A stretch of 64,000 bases of DNA, taken from positions 1-64,000 of the forward strand of contig CAIKKY010000021.1 of the NCBI GenBank assembly GCA_903828145.1. The letters are read 5' to 3'. The notes beneath the pieces were generated by a model. It saw nothing but the letters and a program-made list of their open reading frames with translations. It searched no databases and had not been told where the DNA came from. The stretch is from an uncultured Hyphomicrobiales bacterium. Lineage in GTDB: Bacteria; Pseudomonadota; Alphaproteobacteria; Rhizobiales; Devosiaceae. Positions 9,060 through 19,380 of this stretch are shown piece after piece (position 1 is the first letter of the stretch; every line of letters begins with the position of its first letter). The position numbers and the translations under genes were made by a program.

Positions 9060-11330
9060 TCACAGCATGAGGCCCTGCCGCTCGGCCCAATCGCGCAGCA
9101 GATCGCGGATCGAAGGCCCGGATGCACCTTCGAGCAGCGCGGCTGAAACCGAAGCCCTGATCGGCTCGAGTTCGAGCCCAAGGATCATTTCCTTGATCGG
9201 GCCCACGGCCGGTGGGCTCATGGACAGCCGCGTCATACCGATGGACATCAGCGCCAGCGCCTCAACAGGTCGTCCGGCGAGTTCGCCGCACATAGTGAGA
9301 GGAACAGTGTAGCGCCGCGCCATGTCCACAATGTGCCGCAAGGCCCGCAGGCGCGGCAGCGCGATCGGGTCATAAGCCTTGGCCACGCGCGGATTAGCGC
9401 GGTCGGCCGCTGTCAGGAACATCACGAGGTCATTCGAGCCAATCGAGACGAAATCGGCCTCGGGTAGAACCTGATCGAGTTCAAACAGCAGCGAAGGCAC
9501 TTCAATCATCGCGCCCAGCTCAAGCTTTGAGGGCACCTTCATGCCCGCATTGCGCAGCCGCTCGACTTCCTTCGCCACCACGGCCTTTGTCGCGCGGAAC
9601 TCCCACGCGTCGGTCACCATCGGCACGAGAATTTTCATCGGCCCGCCATCAGCCGCCTGCAGGAGCGCGCGGATCTGGATGCGGAGAAGCCCCGGGCGGT
9701 CGAGCGCCAGCCTGAGCGAGCGGAAGCCCATGGCCGGGTTTTCTTCGGCCTCGGCCCGGAGATAGGGAATCACCTTGTCGCCGCCGATATCGAGCAGCCG
9801 GAACACGATGGGCTTGCCCTCGGTGAGGCGGATCGCTTCGCGATAGAGGTCGATCTGCTCGCTGAGGCGCGGCAGGTGCGATGCGATCATGAACTGTAGT
9901 TCCGTGCGGAACAGCCCCACCCCCACCGCGCCGGTATCAGCCAGCATCGGCAGATCGTCGACGAGACCTGAATTGTGGAGGATGGTGATCCCCACGCCAT
10001 CGCGCGTGACCGCCGGCTTGTCCTTCAGCTCAAGATAATGCGCGCGCCGCTTGGCCCCCAGCCGCACTTTGTCGACATAGACCTGCACCATGTCGGGCGA
10101 CGGCCTGAGGTGAACCACACCGCCCTGGCCATCGACAATAATGTCGTCGCCCGGCTCTGACAGCGCCACGATGTTCTCGGCCTGGCCGACTGCCACGAGC
10201 CCCAGCGACTTGGCGACGATCGCCACATGCGAGATCGCGGCGCCCTCTTCCAGCACCACGGCCCTGAGCCGCGTCCGGTCATATTCCAACAGGTCAGCGG
10301 GGCCCATGTTGCGGGCCACCAGAACGGCGTTTTCGGGCAGCTCTTTCTTGCCCAGTGTCTCGCCATCGCCGGTCAGAACCCGCAACAGGCGGTTCGCCAG
10401 ATCGTCGAGGTCGTGCAGCCGGTCTTTGATATAGGGGTCAGTCGACCGCATCATGCGGGCACGGGTGTCGTTCTGCACGCGCTCAACCGACGCTTCAGCG
10501 GTCAACCCGTTGTTGATCGCCTCGGTCAGCCGGTCGACCCAGCCCCGATCATGCGCGAACATCCGGTAGCTCTCGAGAATTTCCCGATGGTCGGTGAGGC
10601 TCTGCATGTCGCCATGGCTCAGCATATCATCAATCGACAGCCTGAGCGTATCGAGCGCCCGCGCCAGACGCCCCAGCTCAACCTCGGTGTCTTCGGCAAC
10701 GAAATTCTTCACCACCACGCGCGGGTCGTGGAGCACCACCTTGCCAAGGGCCACGCCTTCGGTGAACCCGGTGCCGTTGAACGTGCGCGGCCGCCGCAGG
10801 TCAATGTCCTGACCGGGCTTGATGAGGGCATCGAAATCGGCGGTCGACAGCATTTCGGCGAGCAGGGTCGCCGTGGTCAGCATCGCCTCGATTTCGTCTT
10901 CGCCATAAAGATGCGCATTGCGGTTCTGCACCACCAGCACGCCCAGCGTCTGCCCGGCGCGCAAAACCGGCACACCCAAAAACGCCAGGAACGGGTCTTC
11001 GCCGGTTTCCGGTCGATAGGCAAAGGCCGGATGCGCTGGCGCATTTTCAAGGCTGAGGGGTTCGGCCTGCGCGGCGATCAGGCCCACAAGACCTTCACCG
11101 AGCCGCAGCGTGGTCATATGCACGGCGCTGGCCGCGAGGCCGCGCGTTGCAAACAGCTCAAGCGCACCATCATCGCGCAGCACGTAAAACGAACACACGT
11201 CGGCGCGCATGTTGTCGGCGATCAACGCCACAATTTTATCGAGGCGTGCCTGCGGCGCCAAAGGCTCCGCCATGGTTTCGCGCAATTGCCGCAAGAGCAC
11301 GCGCGGACCGCTGATCGCTATCGCCATCAC
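9060..11330 (-). CDS. ptsP: phosphoenolpyruvate-protein phosphotransferase PtsP (EI-Ntr)
   Basis: First enzyme of the nitrogen-related PTS. It transfers phosphate from PEP to NPr and so feeds regulation of nitrogen, potassium and carbon metabolism. The 756 residues comprise an N-terminal GAF domain (about 20-165), the EI N-domain, the phosphohistidine domain with the active-site motif SHVAIVAK (His368), and the PEP-binding barrel with the CGE cysteine motif near the C-terminus. It lies 60 bases downstream of lysC, as in many Rhizobiales. The GAF domain distinguishes it from sugar-PTS EI. Confidence 0.96.
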   Translation of the reverse strand: MMAIAISGPRVLLRQLRETMAEPLAPQARLDKIVALIADNMRADVCSFYVLRDDGALELFATRGLAASAVHMTTLRLGEGLVGLIAAQAEPLSLENAPAHPAFAYRPETGEDPFLAFLGVPVLRAGQTLGVLVVQNRNAHLYGEDEIEAMLTTATLLAEMLSTADFDALIKPGQDIDLRRPRTFNGTGFTEGVALGKVVLHDPRVVVKNFVAEDTEVELGRLARALDTLRLSIDDMLSHGDMQSLTDHREILESYRMFAHDRGWVDRLTEAINNGLTAEASVERVQNDTRARMMRSTDPYIKDRLHDLDDLANRLLRVLTGDGETLGKKELPENAVLVARNMGPADLLEYDRTRLRAVVLEEGAAISHVAIVAKSLGLVAVGQAENIVALSEPGDDIIVDGQGGVVHLRPSPDMVQVYVDKVRLGAKRRAHYLELKDKPAVTRDGVGITILHNSGLVDDLPMLADTGAVGVGLFRTELQFMIASHLPRLSEQIDLYREAIRLTEGKPIVFRLLDIGGDKVIPYLRAEAEENPAMGFRSLRLALDRPGLLRIQIRALLQAADGGPMKILVPMVTDAWEFRATKAVVAKEVERLRNAGMKVPSKLELGAMIEVPSLLFELDQVLPEADFVSIGSNDLVMFLTAADRANPRVAKAYDPIALPRLRALRHIVDMARRYTVPLTMCGELAGRPVEALALMSIGMTRLSMSPPAVGPIKEMILGLELEPIRASVSAALLEGASGPSIRDLLRDWAERQGLML

Positions 11331-11390
11331 TCCCGCCCGGCGGCCCCCGGCCGCCCGTTGGAGGGCGCCGGGTCAAAACCTTCGAAGGTT

Positions 11391-12665
11391 TCAGGCGTCC
11401 TCTTTGTCCAACCCGTAATACGTATGGAGCGCGCGTACCGCAAGCTCGGCATATTCATCGTCGATCAGGACCGAGGTCTTGATTTCCGATGTGGTGATGA
11501 GCTGGATGTTGATGCCCTTGTCAGCCAGGGCCTTGAACATCGAGGCGGCAACGCCCGCGTGGTTGCGCATACCGACGCCCACAACCGAGACTTTGGCCCC
11601 GCCTTTGGCTGTGGACAGGCGCGAATACTCAAAGCGCCCGGCCTTCGCCGCCGCTTCCAGCACCTTCACGGCTTTGTCATGTTCCGCGTCGGGCACGGTG
11701 AACGTGATGTCGGTCGTCGAGCCATCATCGGAAATATTCTGCACGATCATGTCGACCACGATCTGCTCATCGGCCAGCGCGCCGAAAATGGCGGCGGCAA
11801 CGCCGGGCCGGTCTTTCACGTCGCGCAGCGTGATCTTTGATTCCGCCCGCGCCAGCGTGACGCCCGAGACGATCTGCTTTTCCATGATCTCATCCTCATC
11901 GCAAACAAGCGTGCCGGGAACCCCCGGCGTGCCATCGGGCGCAATCTGCGGCGCATCCGGGTCATCAAAGGTCGAGCGCACCAAAAGGCGCACATTATGC
12001 GCCATGGCCATTTCCACCGACCGGATCATCAGCACCTTGGCGCCGAGCGAGGCCATTTCGAGCATTTCCTCGAAAGCTACTTTCGACAGCCGCCGCGCCT
12101 TGGGCGTGATGCGCGGATCGGTGGTGTAGACGCCATCGACATCGGTGTAGATATCGCAGCGGTCGGCCTTGACCGCCGCCGCCACGGCAACCGCGCTCGT
12201 ATCCGAGCCGCCACGGCCCAGCGTCGTGATCCGGCCCGAGGGCGCAATGCCCTGGAACCCGGTGATCACCGGCACCAGCCCCGCCGCAAAATCGGCTTCA
12301 AGATTTGTCGGATCGATTTCGGCAATGCGCGCCACCGCATGCGCCTCATCGGTGTGGATCGGCACCTGCCAGCCCTGATAGGACCGCGACGCAACCCCCA
12401 TGGACTGCAGCACAATGGCCATCAGTCCGGCCGTCACCTGCTCGCCCGAGGCCACAACGGCATCATATTCGCGCTGGTCCGCGTCAACGCCACCGGCGTC
12501 CTTGACCCAGCCGACCAGCTCATTGGTCTTGCCGCTCATCGCCGAAACGACAACCGCGACCTGATGGCCAGCCTCAACCTCACGCTTCACGTGCCGTGCG
12601 GCCTGGCGGATACGCTCCACCGTGGCCACGGACGTGCCGCCAAATTTCACTACAATGCGGCCCAA
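11391..12665 (-). CDS. lysC: aspartate kinase
   Basis: Phosphorylates aspartate in the first step towards lysine, threonine and methionine. The kinase domain starts with the VVKFGGTSVA motif (residues 4-13) and continues to about 250. Two ACT domains at the C-terminus (about 265-410) would confer allosteric feedback inhibition. Its 424 residues are a normal length. It is divergent from ubiG and probably co-transcribed with ptsP. Confidence 0.97.
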   Translation of the reverse strand: MGRIVVKFGGTSVATVERIRQAARHVKREVEAGHQVAVVVSAMSGKTNELVGWVKDAGGVDADQREYDAVVASGEQVTAGLMAIVLQSMGVASRSYQGWQVPIHTDEAHAVARIAEIDPTNLEADFAAGLVPVITGFQGIAPSGRITTLGRGGSDTSAVAVAAAVKADRCDIYTDVDGVYTTDPRITPKARRLSKVAFEEMLEMASLGAKVLMIRSVEMAMAHNVRLLVRSTFDDPDAPQIAPDGTPGVPGTLVCDEDEIMEKQIVSGVTLARAESKITLRDVKDRPGVAAAIFGALADEQIVVDMIVQNISDDGSTTDITFTVPDAEHDKAVKVLEAAAKAGRFEYSRLSTAKGGAKVSVVGVGMRNHAGVAASMFKALADKGINIQLITTSEIKTSVLIDDEYAELAVRALHTYYGLDKEDA

Positions 12666-12801
12666 ACCCTGTGCTCCCGCATGATATCGGCCCGAACCGG
12701 CCGGTACGCCTGATTGCCGGGCGGCTCATTGCCACAAAGCACCGGGTCACGCAAGGCGCGCAACCCTTGCAACGCTTCGCCGTTGGGCCGATAACCAAGT
12801 C

Positions 12802-13539
12802 ATGTCAACCACGATCAACCCAGATGAAGTCGCTAAATTCTCGGCCATGGCCGAGGATTGGTGGAACCCGGCCGGCAGTCTCAAGCCGCTGCACAAGCTC
12901 AATCCGGCGCGCCTCGCCTATATCCGGCGCGCGCTCCTGCGCCATTTTGGCCGCGATGATACCGCACGCACGCCGTTCACCGGCCTCCGCGTCCTCGATA
13001 TCGGCTGCGGCGGCGGGCTCCTGTCGGAACCCTTGACCCGCCTCGGCGCCTCGGTCACCGGCATTGATGCCGCCGACCAGAACATCGCCGTCGCCGCGCT
13101 CCACGCCCGGGCGCAGGGACTCGAGATCAACTATCGCGCCACCACGGCCGAAACCGTCGCGGCCTCAGGCGCACGCTATGATCTCGTGCTCAACATGGAA
13201 GTGGTCGAGCATGTCGACAATGTGCCGCTTTACATGAAGAGCTGCGCCGAACTCGTCGCGCCGGGCGGTCTTTTGCTCACGGCCACGCTCAACCGCACGC
13301 CGCGCGCCGCGCTGCTCGCGGTCTTCGCCGCGGAATCCATCCTGCGCTGGTTGCCGCGCGGTACCCACAACCCGCGCAAATTCCTGACGCCGGATGAAAT
13401 CTCGACACTCAACCAGCGCCACGGCCTCAGCGAAATCGAGCGGATTGGCCTCGTGTTCCACCCCATTGCCGATGAGTGGCGCGAGAGCCGCGATCTCGGG
13501 ATCAATTACATGGTGCTGGCGGCAAAACCGGCGCTTTAG
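12802..13539 (+). CDS. ubiG: 3-demethylubiquinone / polyprenyl-dihydroxybenzoate O-methyltransferase UbiG
   Basis: Carries out the two O-methylations of ubiquinone synthesis. The 245-residue SAM methyltransferase has motif I LDIGCGGGLLSEPL (about residues 64-77) and the UbiG signature EVVEHVDN. It is divergent from lysC, a well-conserved arrangement in Rhizobiales, and converges on the DUF1178 gene with only 3 bases between. Confidence 0.96.
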   Translation: MSTTINPDEVAKFSAMAEDWWNPAGSLKPLHKLNPARLAYIRRALLRHFGRDDTARTPFTGLRVLDIGCGGGLLSEPLTRLGASVTGIDAADQNIAVAALHARAQGLEINYRATTAETVAASGARYDLVLNMEVVEHVDNVPLYMKSCAELVAPGGLLLTATLNRTPRAALLAVFAAESILRWLPRGTHNPRKFLTPDEISTLNQRHGLSEIERIGLVFHPIADEWRESRDLGINYMVLAAKPAL

Positions 13540-13542
13540 GGC

Positions 13543-13971
13543 CTAATTGGCCTCGCCGGGCAAGCGGGGGAGCGGCAGCACGTCAATGCCCTCCTCGGCC
13601 AGCGCGGCGACATCCTCGCGCGTGGCTTCGCCGTAAATGCCGCGCTCCTCGGCTTCCCTGTAGTGGATTTTCCGCGCTTCTTCGGCAAACTGGTCGCCAA
13701 CATAGTCGGCTTCGGCCACCACTTTGGCCCGCAGCGCCGACAGCGCCTCCACGAGGGCTGCGGGCGGGCCCCTCTCCTGCTGATCTGGGTGAGACGGCGC
13801 GGCCGTCGCCCGCTGGATCGCCGGGGCCATGGGCGCTTTTTCCACTTTAGGGCTACCGCAGCCGGGGCACGTTACGATCCCGCGCGCCACCTGCTCGTCA
13901 AACGCTGCCGCTGTGCGGAACCACGCGTCGAACCGGTGCCGGTTCTCACACCACAGCGCAAAGCTGATCAT
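13543..13971 (-). CDS. DUF1178 family protein
   Basis: A conserved alpha/betaproteobacterial protein of unknown function, 142 residues. The N-terminus contains the family's typical CENRHRFDAWFR stretch followed by a CPGC pair, suggesting a small zinc ribbon. It is the last gene of the comF-grxC-nitrilase-DUF1178 run on the minus strand. Confidence 0.85.
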   Translation of the reverse strand: MISFALWCENRHRFDAWFRTAAAFDEQVARGIVTCPGCGSPKVEKAPMAPAIQRATAAPSHPDQQERGPPAALVEALSALRAKVVAEADYVGDQFAEEARKIHYREAEERGIYGEATREDVAALAEEGIDVLPLPRLPGEAN

Positions 13972-14019
13972 CGCCCCACCCCGCCCGTCCGCCTCAGCCC
14001 GATCGAAAGCCGACCCAAT

Positions 14020-14844
14020 CTAGCCCGCAACGGTTACCGAAAACCCTCGGGCATTGGCAAGGGCGGGGACTTTGGCGCGGGCTTCGGCCACTCGGGTGAG
14101 GTCAATATCGGCCACCAGCACCGCCGGGGCGTCGCGGCCGAGTGTGGCAACGACCTGACCCCAGGGATCAACAATCATCGAGTGCCCATGCGTGGCGCGC
14201 CCGTTTTCATGCTGCCCCGCCTGCGCTGCCGCAATGACATAAGCGCCGGTTTCAATGGCGCGCGCCCGCAGCAGCACCTCCCAATGGGCTTCGCCCGTCG
14301 GCTGGGTGAACGCCGCCGGTACGGCCAGCACACTGGCCCCAGCCTCAGCCAGGGCCCGGTAAAGCGCCGGAAACCGCACGTCGTAACAGATTGAGAATCC
14401 AATTCGGACGCCGCCCACATCGGCGGTCACCGCCCGGTCGCCGCCGCGATAGGTGTCGCTCTCGCGATACTGGCGCAAGCCCGGCAACTCGGCATCGAAC
14501 AGATGGATCTTGTCATACTGGGCCGCCACGGCGCCCTCGGGCCCGAACAGCACCGAGCGGTTGGCAAAGCGCCCATCGGGCAGTGCCACGGCCAACGAAC
14601 CCAAATGCAGATGCACCTTGAGCCGCCGTGCCAGCGCTGCGACACGCAAGAGCGCGGGATTATCGTCCCACGGCCCCGCGACCTCAGCAAGACCGGCGCG
14701 ATTTTCGGCAAACACGACGCTGACTTCCGGCGACAGCAGATAAGTCGCCCCTTGTGCAGCCGCATCCTCGGCCAGCCGTTCAAGCTGGTCGAGATTCGCC
14801 TCGGGCCGCGTGCCTGAATTCATCTGCAGCGCGGCGATTTTCAT
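14020..14844 (-). CDS. carbon-nitrogen hydrolase family protein (Nit-type amidase)
   Basis: A nitrilase-superfamily amidase of 274 residues. The Glu-Lys-Cys triad is visible as LSPEVSV (Glu near 40), YDKIHLFD and the nucleophile in SICYDVRFP. Its closest functional match by pattern is the Nit1/Nit2 group (deaminated-glutathione or omega-amidase). Adjacency to glutaredoxin grxC, 6 bases upstream in the same operon, fits a role in repair of deaminated glutathione. The substrate is an inference. Confidence 0.88.
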   Translation of the reverse strand: MKIAALQMNSGTRPEANLDQLERLAEDAAAQGATYLLSPEVSVVFAENRAGLAEVAGPWDDNPALLRVAALARRLKVHLHLGSLAVALPDGRFANRSVLFGPEGAVAAQYDKIHLFDAELPGLRQYRESDTYRGGDRAVTADVGGVRIGFSICYDVRFPALYRALAEAGASVLAVPAAFTQPTGEAHWEVLLRARAIETGAYVIAAAQAGQHENGRATHGHSMIVDPWGQVVATLGRDAPAVLVADIDLTRVAEARAKVPALANARGFSVTVAG

Positions 14845-14850
14845 CAGCCG

Positions 14851-15105
14851 TCAGTCTGAAAGGAGAGCGTCAAGCTCGCCATGCCGATCGAGCGCAGCCA
14901 TGTCGTCATAGCCACCCACATGGGTTTCGCCGATGAAAATCTGCGGAACCGTGCGGCGGCCATTGGCCCGCTCGACCATCGCCATGCGGCGATCCGGGTC
15001 GGTCGCATCCACTTCGGTGTAGGGCACGCCCCTGTCGCGCAGCAAAGCCTTGGCGGCAGTGCAATAGGGGCAGGTCTGCGTCGTGTAAATTTCAACGGTC
15101 TTCAT
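14851..15105 (-). CDS. grxC: glutaredoxin 3
   Basis: A glutathione-dependent thiol-disulfide oxidoreductase of 84 residues. The active site is CPYC (residues 11-14: TQTCPYCTAAK). The cis-proline/TVPQIFI segment and the C-terminal GGYDD glutathione-binding motif are intact. It lies between comF and the Nit amidase. Confidence 0.96.
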   Translation of the reverse strand: MKTVEIYTTQTCPYCTAAKALLRDRGVPYTEVDATDPDRRMAMVERANGRRTVPQIFIGETHVGGYDDMAALDRHGELDALLSD

Positions 15106-15139
15106 TGGTCCGTCTCACCAAAACAATGGTTCCTGATGG

Positions 15140-15898
15140 CTATATAGGGAGTTCTACCGCGGTGACAACACGGGCGAATGCCAAAACATCGATGCGCTCG
15201 GCCCCGGCCTTGCGCAGGGCGGCAGCGCTCGCCCGCATGGTCGTACCCGTAGTGATTACATCGTCGATAAGAACGATCGGCCGCCCCTTGATCCGGCTCA
15301 GCGCCTCCGGCGCGGCCTCGAACACACGCTCCAGGTTGCGCCGCCGCTCTGCCCCCGAGAGCCCAACCTGCCGCCGCCCCGGTGCCTTGCGCCGCAACAG
15401 GCCCGGGATCATCTCGGCCCCGGAGAGCTGGCTTAGCCGCCGCCCGATTTCCTCGGCCTGATTATAGCGGCGCATCAGTCGGCGCTGCCAATGGAGCGGC
15501 ACCGGCAACAGCACCGGGTTCTGGTCCCAATATTCCGCCCCGGCCCGCAGCATCTGCTGGGCGACAAAGCGCGCCAGTTCGGGCCGGTCGGCATATTTCA
15601 GCCGCGAAATAATGCGCTGTGCCACATCCGAATAGACCACCGCCGCGCGGGCCCGCTCATAGGGACGTGTCTCCGCGAGCGCCTCAAGGCTCACCGTACC
15701 GGGGCCAGGGTCAGTGGCAAACGGAATGCCGAGAATGGGACAGAACGGGGCGCTGATGGCATGAAGGCGCTGAAAACACGCCGCACACAGCGTATCAGAC
15801 ACGACAATCGCGGCCCCACACGCCACGCAAACGGGGGGATAAATGAAATTCAGTGCCGTGCCAGCGATGGCTTTGACAAGCCCGAGCCCCGTCTCCAT
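15140..15898 (-). CDS. ComF family phosphoribosyltransferase-like protein
   Basis: 252 residues with an N-terminal zinc-ribbon-like pair of cysteines (CVACG and CAAC, about residues 18-41). The C-terminal type I phosphoribosyltransferase domain carries the PRPP loop VLIDDVITTGTT. ComF proteins are linked to DNA uptake in competent bacteria but are widespread in non-competent ones. It is divergent from the methyltransferase gene at 15912, with 13 bases between start codons, so the two promoters must overlap the coding ends. Confidence 0.92.
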   Translation of the reverse strand: METGLGLVKAIAGTALNFIYPPVCVACGAAIVVSDTLCAACFQRLHAISAPFCPILGIPFATDPGPGTVSLEALAETRPYERARAAVVYSDVAQRIISRLKYADRPELARFVAQQMLRAGAEYWDQNPVLLPVPLHWQRRLMRRYNQAEEIGRRLSQLSGAEMIPGLLRRKAPGRRQVGLSGAERRRNLERVFEAAPEALSRIKGRPIVLIDDVITTGTTMRASAAALRKAGAERIDVLAFARVVTAVELPI

Positions 15899-15911
15899 AA
15901 GGCAAGCCTAA

Positions 15912-16787
15912 ATGAAAGCGCGTACCGAATCCATGGCGGACCTGCCCCGTATTTTTGATCGTGCCCGTGTGGCGCGGCACCTTGTCCGCCGTCAGGCGCC
16001 CGATGATTTCATCCTGCCGCTGGTTCTTGCCGATCTCGATGACCGGCTCATGGCCGTCACCCGCCGCCTTGAGGCCGCGCTGATCCTCGCGCCCGCTATC
16101 GACGCCCTGCCCACACTGGGCCGCACGGCCGAGGGCGCTTTCTCCTATGCCCATATCGCGACCATGGACCGGGGCACGGGCGAAACAACAGCTGACCCCG
16201 AGCAGCTTGTGCTGCCGCGCACGGACTATGATCTCATCGTCTCCCTCTTCGATCTCGGCATCACCAATGATGTGGTGGGGTTTCTGGCCCGCCTGCGGGC
16301 GCATCTGCGGCCCGACGGCCTGCTGATTGCCGTGACGCCTGGCGGCCTGACTCTGTCGGAACTGCGCGAGGCCTTCATTGCCGCCGAAGCCGCGCTTTTT
16401 GGCGGTGCCTCGCCGCGCGTTGCCCCCATGATCCCCCTGCAGGATGCAGCGAGCCTTCTGCAGCGTGTTGGGCTGGCGCTGCCTGTCACCGATGTTGAAA
16501 CCCACAAGGTCCGCTATGCGCACCCTTTGCGGCTTATGGCTGAACTGAAGGCACTGGGGGCGCAGAACCCGCTGGCTGACCGTCCGGCGCATATCACCAC
16601 ACGCGGGCTTATTGCGAAGGCGTCGGAGATTTACGCCGAGCGCTTCAGCGACCCCGACGGCCGGGTGCGCGCGACACTCGAACTGGTCTGGATGTCGGGC
16701 TGGGCCCCGCACGAGAGCCAGCAAAAGCCCGCACGGCGCGGCAGCGCTACGATCAGCCTCAAAGATGTGCTGGAAAAGAAGGCCTAG
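15912..16787 (+). CDS. class I SAM-dependent methyltransferase (BioC/NDUFAF5-like)
   Basis: 291 residues resembling the alphaproteobacterial relatives of NDUFAF5, with the start region IFDRARVARHLVRR and the strand-4/5 motif YDLIVSLFDL. Motif I is not a clean GxGxG, which is normal in this group. The ATG at 15912 has AAGG upstream; MADLPRIF at 15933 is an alternative start. The 3' end overlaps the Flp-pilin gene tail to tail by 4 bases. The methyl acceptor is unknown. Confidence 0.8.
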   Translation: MKARTESMADLPRIFDRARVARHLVRRQAPDDFILPLVLADLDDRLMAVTRRLEAALILAPAIDALPTLGRTAEGAFSYAHIATMDRGTGETTADPEQLVLPRTDYDLIVSLFDLGITNDVVGFLARLRAHLRPDGLLIAVTPGGLTLSELREAFIAAEAALFGGASPRVAPMIPLQDAASLLQRVGLALPVTDVETHKVRYAHPLRLMAELKALGAQNPLADRPAHITTRGLIAKASEIYAERFSDPDGRVRATLELVWMSGWAPHESQQKPARRGSATISLKDVLEKKA

Positions 16788-16978
16788 AGCCGCATTTTAA
16801 GGGCTGGCCGCGTAACCTGGGCCAGCCAGTCAAATACACCGCCCAATCCGCCGCCCAGCGCACCAAGCGCCGCGAGCATGGCGGCGCCGACGAGGGCAGC
16901 GATCAGGCCATATTCAATGGCCGTTGCCGCCGAGTCATCGGCCATCAACGCCCCAAGGCGCCTCGGAATAACTTGCAT
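16784..16978 (-). CDS. Flp family type IVb pilin
   Basis: A 64-residue product with the Flp/class IVb prepilin hallmark: a short basic leader followed by the AATAIEYGLIAALV hydrophobic segment with the Glu-Tyr pair. The start at 16978 has GAGG six bases upstream; an upstream in-frame ATG (17011) would lie inside mutT. No tad/cpa assembly genes are in the window, so it is an orphan here. It is immediately downstream of mutT. Confidence 0.82.
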   Translation of the reverse strand: MQVIPRRLGALMADDSAATAIEYGLIAALVGAAMLAALGALGGGLGGVFDWLAQVTRPALKMRL

Positions 16979-16985
16979 GTCTGCC

Positions 16986-17384
16986 TCATAGCAAATCGCA
17001 CAAGGGCGCAATCAGCGGTATGTCGGCGGCTGGCATGGGGTAGTCCCGCAACGCCTGCGGACGCACCCATTTGAGCGCCGCATGCTCGCGAGCGACGGGC
17101 GTCCCCTGCCACCGTCGGCAGACGTATAATGTCATCAGAAGGTGAAAGTTCTCATAAGCGTGGCTGGCGAAACTGAGCGGCGCAAGGCACGCTTCCTTGG
17201 TCATGACGCCCAGTTCTTCTTCGAGTTCGCGGATGAGCGCCGATTCCGGGGTTTCACCCGGCTCAATCTTCCCGCCCGGGAATTCCCACAGCCCCGCCAT
17301 TGCCTTACCGTCAGGGCGCTGCGCAATCAGCACCCGGCGGTCGGCATCAACAAGCGCGCAGGCAGTGACCAGAAGCAGGCTCAT
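16986..17384 (-). CDS. mutT: 8-oxo-dGTP diphosphatase MutT
   Basis: Hydrolyses oxidised dGTP to prevent A:T to C:G transversions. The 132-residue Nudix protein has an intact Nudix box: GX5EX7REUXEEXGU is satisfied by GGKIEPGETPES...RELEEELG (about residues 37-60). Its start overlaps the GNAT gene's stop by 4 bases, so translation is coupled with argJ-GNAT. Confidence 0.93.
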   Translation of the reverse strand: MSLLLVTACALVDADRRVLIAQRPDGKAMAGLWEFPGGKIEPGETPESALIRELEEELGVMTKEACLAPLSFASHAYENFHLLMTLYVCRRWQGTPVAREHAALKWVRPQALRDYPMPAADIPLIAPLCDLL

Positions 17385-18145
17385 GATCGGCTCCGGTCGG
17401 GCGCAACCCGGTAGGCATAGTCATAGACATCGCCAAAGCCGAACGACTGGTAGAGCCCGATGGCGGGCGTATTATCGGCGACCACGGCGAGGGCTGCGTG
17501 TCGGGCACCCTGGGCCCGGGAGTAATTGAGCGCTGCAGCCACCGCCGCCCGACCAAAGCCCTTGCCGCGCGCACTCGGGTGGCTCGCAACCGCGCCGATC
17601 ACCGCCACGCCATTCGATAGGCCCACCAGCGCCGAGGCCACGGGCAGCCCGGCCTTGTGATAGATCAGCACGCCCTGGCTGACGCAGCCGATATGCTCGA
17701 GAATGGCCGTAAACGCACTGATACTGTCGGCCGCCTGCCCGCCCATATGCGAGGCGGCGCGGAACCAGGCGGGATCCCAAGGGTCGAGCAGTTTTACCGG
17801 GTGCGCCACCTCAAAATCTGCCGCAGGCAGTTCCATGGCCATGACCATGCTGGGGTCAAGCTCGGTCCAGCCCTGCTGATCCAGCACCTTCAGCACGTCT
17901 GTCGGGGTCAACGGCGTGATGCGCGCCACCGGCGCTATGCCGCTTTGCACGCTCAGCTCGGTGAAGCGCGCCAGCCGATAGTCGGCATGCTCACCATCAT
18001 TGGCATCGAGAAAATTGATCGAGTTGACGCGCTTCGAATAACCATTGGCATAACGCCACAGCCAGGTGCCGTCATACGCTGTCTTCAGCGCGGGCCAGGC
18101 CGTTAACAACGCCGATTCGATAAGCCGGACGGAAAGCGGCCGCAT
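17381..18145 (-). CDS. GNAT family N-acetyltransferase
   Basis: 254 residues. The C-terminal half has the GNAT acetyl-CoA loop (SARGKGFGRAAVAAAL) and the late motif AIGLYQSFGF. The N-terminal half is a degenerate GNAT-like lobe. The start overlaps the argJ stop (TGATG) and the stop overlaps mutT, a conserved argJ-GNAT-mutT order in Rhizobiales. The substrate is unknown; co-location with argJ does not prove an arginine role. Confidence 0.88.
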   Translation of the reverse strand: MRPLSVRLIESALLTAWPALKTAYDGTWLWRYANGYSKRVNSINFLDANDGEHADYRLARFTELSVQSGIAPVARITPLTPTDVLKVLDQQGWTELDPSMVMAMELPAADFEVAHPVKLLDPWDPAWFRAASHMGGQAADSISAFTAILEHIGCVSQGVLIYHKAGLPVASALVGLSNGVAVIGAVASHPSARGKGFGRAAVAAALNYSRAQGARHAALAVVADNTPAIGLYQSFGFGDVYDYAYRVAPDRSRS

Positions 18146-19380
18146 CAGCTACGATAATCGCCATTGATGGTGATGTAGCCATGCGTCAGGTCGCAGGTGT
18201 AAACCGTGCCGCTGCCCGCCCCGAGGCCCAGCTCAACGCGGATGACAATCTCAGCGTTTTTCATATAGGCGCTGACTTCGGCCTCGTCATAGGTCGGGTC
18301 GCGCTCGCCAAGGCTCGCCACGCGGATATCGCCAAAGCTGATCGACAGCAGGTCGCGGTCGGCCGGTTCACCGGCCTTGCCCACCGCCGCCACGACGCGA
18401 CCCCAGTTCGCGTCCTCGCCGGCAATGGCGGTTTTGACAAGCGGCGAATTGGCAATGGTCTGGGCAATGCGCCGGGCGCTCGTGTCGCTCACCGCCCCCA
18501 GCACGGTGACGCTCACCATCTTGGTCGCGCCTTCGCCGTCGCGCACCACATGAATCGCCAGCTCTTCGAGCACATCGGTCAGCGCTTGGGCAAACACCGC
18601 AACGCGCGGATCATCGGCGCTGAGGATCGGCTCGATGGCGGCCTTGCCCGTGGCAAAGACGAGGCAGGTATCCGAGGTCGAAGTATCGCTATCCACCGTC
18701 ACCGCGTTGAAGCTCACATCCACCGCCGGTTGCAGCAGACCCTGCAGGATTGTCGGGTCAATCGGCATGTCGGTGAACACGAAGCTCAGCATGGTGGCCA
18801 TGTCGGGTGCAATCATGCCCGAGCCCTTGGCAATGCCCGAAATCACCACCGGCACGCCGTCAAAATCAATGCTGGCGGTCGCCACCTTGGGGAAGGTGTC
18901 CGTGGTCATGATGGCCTTGGCTGCATCCATCCACGGGCCATCCGCGAGCCGGGACTTCAGTCCCACCATCACCGGCGCGAATTTCTCAGCGTCGAGCGGT
19001 TCGCCGATCACCCCGGTCGAGGCCAGAAAAATCTCCTCGGGGGCAACGCCCAGCGCTGCCGCCACGATGTCGGCCGAGCGATTGACCGCCGCGAGCCCCT
19101 TCTTGCCGGTAAAGGCATTGGCATTGCCCGAATTGACCAGCAGCGCCCGCGCCTTGCCGTGCCCGAGATTGGCGCGGCACCAATCCACAGCGGCCGACGG
19201 GCATTTCGAGGTGGTCAGCACCCCGGCGAGCACCGTGCCCGGGTCGAGCGCCACCAGCAACGTATCGGTGCGGTTCTTGTATTTGATGCCCGCCTCGGCG
19301 GTGGCAAAGCGCACACCGGCCACGGCAGGCAGGTCGGGATAGGATTGCGGTGCCAGCGGCGAAACGGGATGGGCGGCCAT
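18145..19380 (-). CDS. argJ: bifunctional glutamate N-acetyltransferase / ornithine acetyltransferase ArgJ
   Basis: Recycles the acetyl group in arginine biosynthesis (N-acetylornithine + glutamate). The proenzyme of 411 residues self-cleaves before the Thr of the ATML motif (Thr196, in [10 protein letters not shown]), which becomes the nucleophile. The substrate-binding segment [11 protein letters not shown] is intact. It is the first gene of the argJ-GNAT-mutT operon, downstream of the parvulin gene. Confidence 0.97.
   Translation of the reverse strand: MAAHPVSPLAPQSYPDLPAVAGVRFATAEAGIKYKNRTDTLLVALDPGTVLAGVLTTSKCPSAAVDWCRANLGHGKARALLVNSGNANAFTGKKGLAAVNRSADIVAAALGVAPEEIFLASTGVIGEPLDAEKFAPVMVGLKSRLADGPWMDAAKAIMTTDTFPKVATASIDFDGVPVVISGIAKGSGMIAPDMATMLSFVFTDMPIDPTILQGLLQPAVDVSFNAVTVDSDTSTSDTCLVFATGKAAIEPILSADDPRVAVFAQALTDVLEELAIHVVRDGEGATKMVSVTVLGAVSDTSARRIAQTIANSPLVKTAIAGEDANWGRVVAAVGKAGEPADRDLLSISFGDIRVASLGERDPTYDEAEVSAYMKNAEIVIRVELGLGAGSGTVYTCDLTHGYITINGDYRS

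Noticed and set aside
10227-11840. 537-codon plus-strand open frame opposite ptsP/lysC
   Set aside because: Crosses two well-defined genes on the other strand and has no coding signature of its own.
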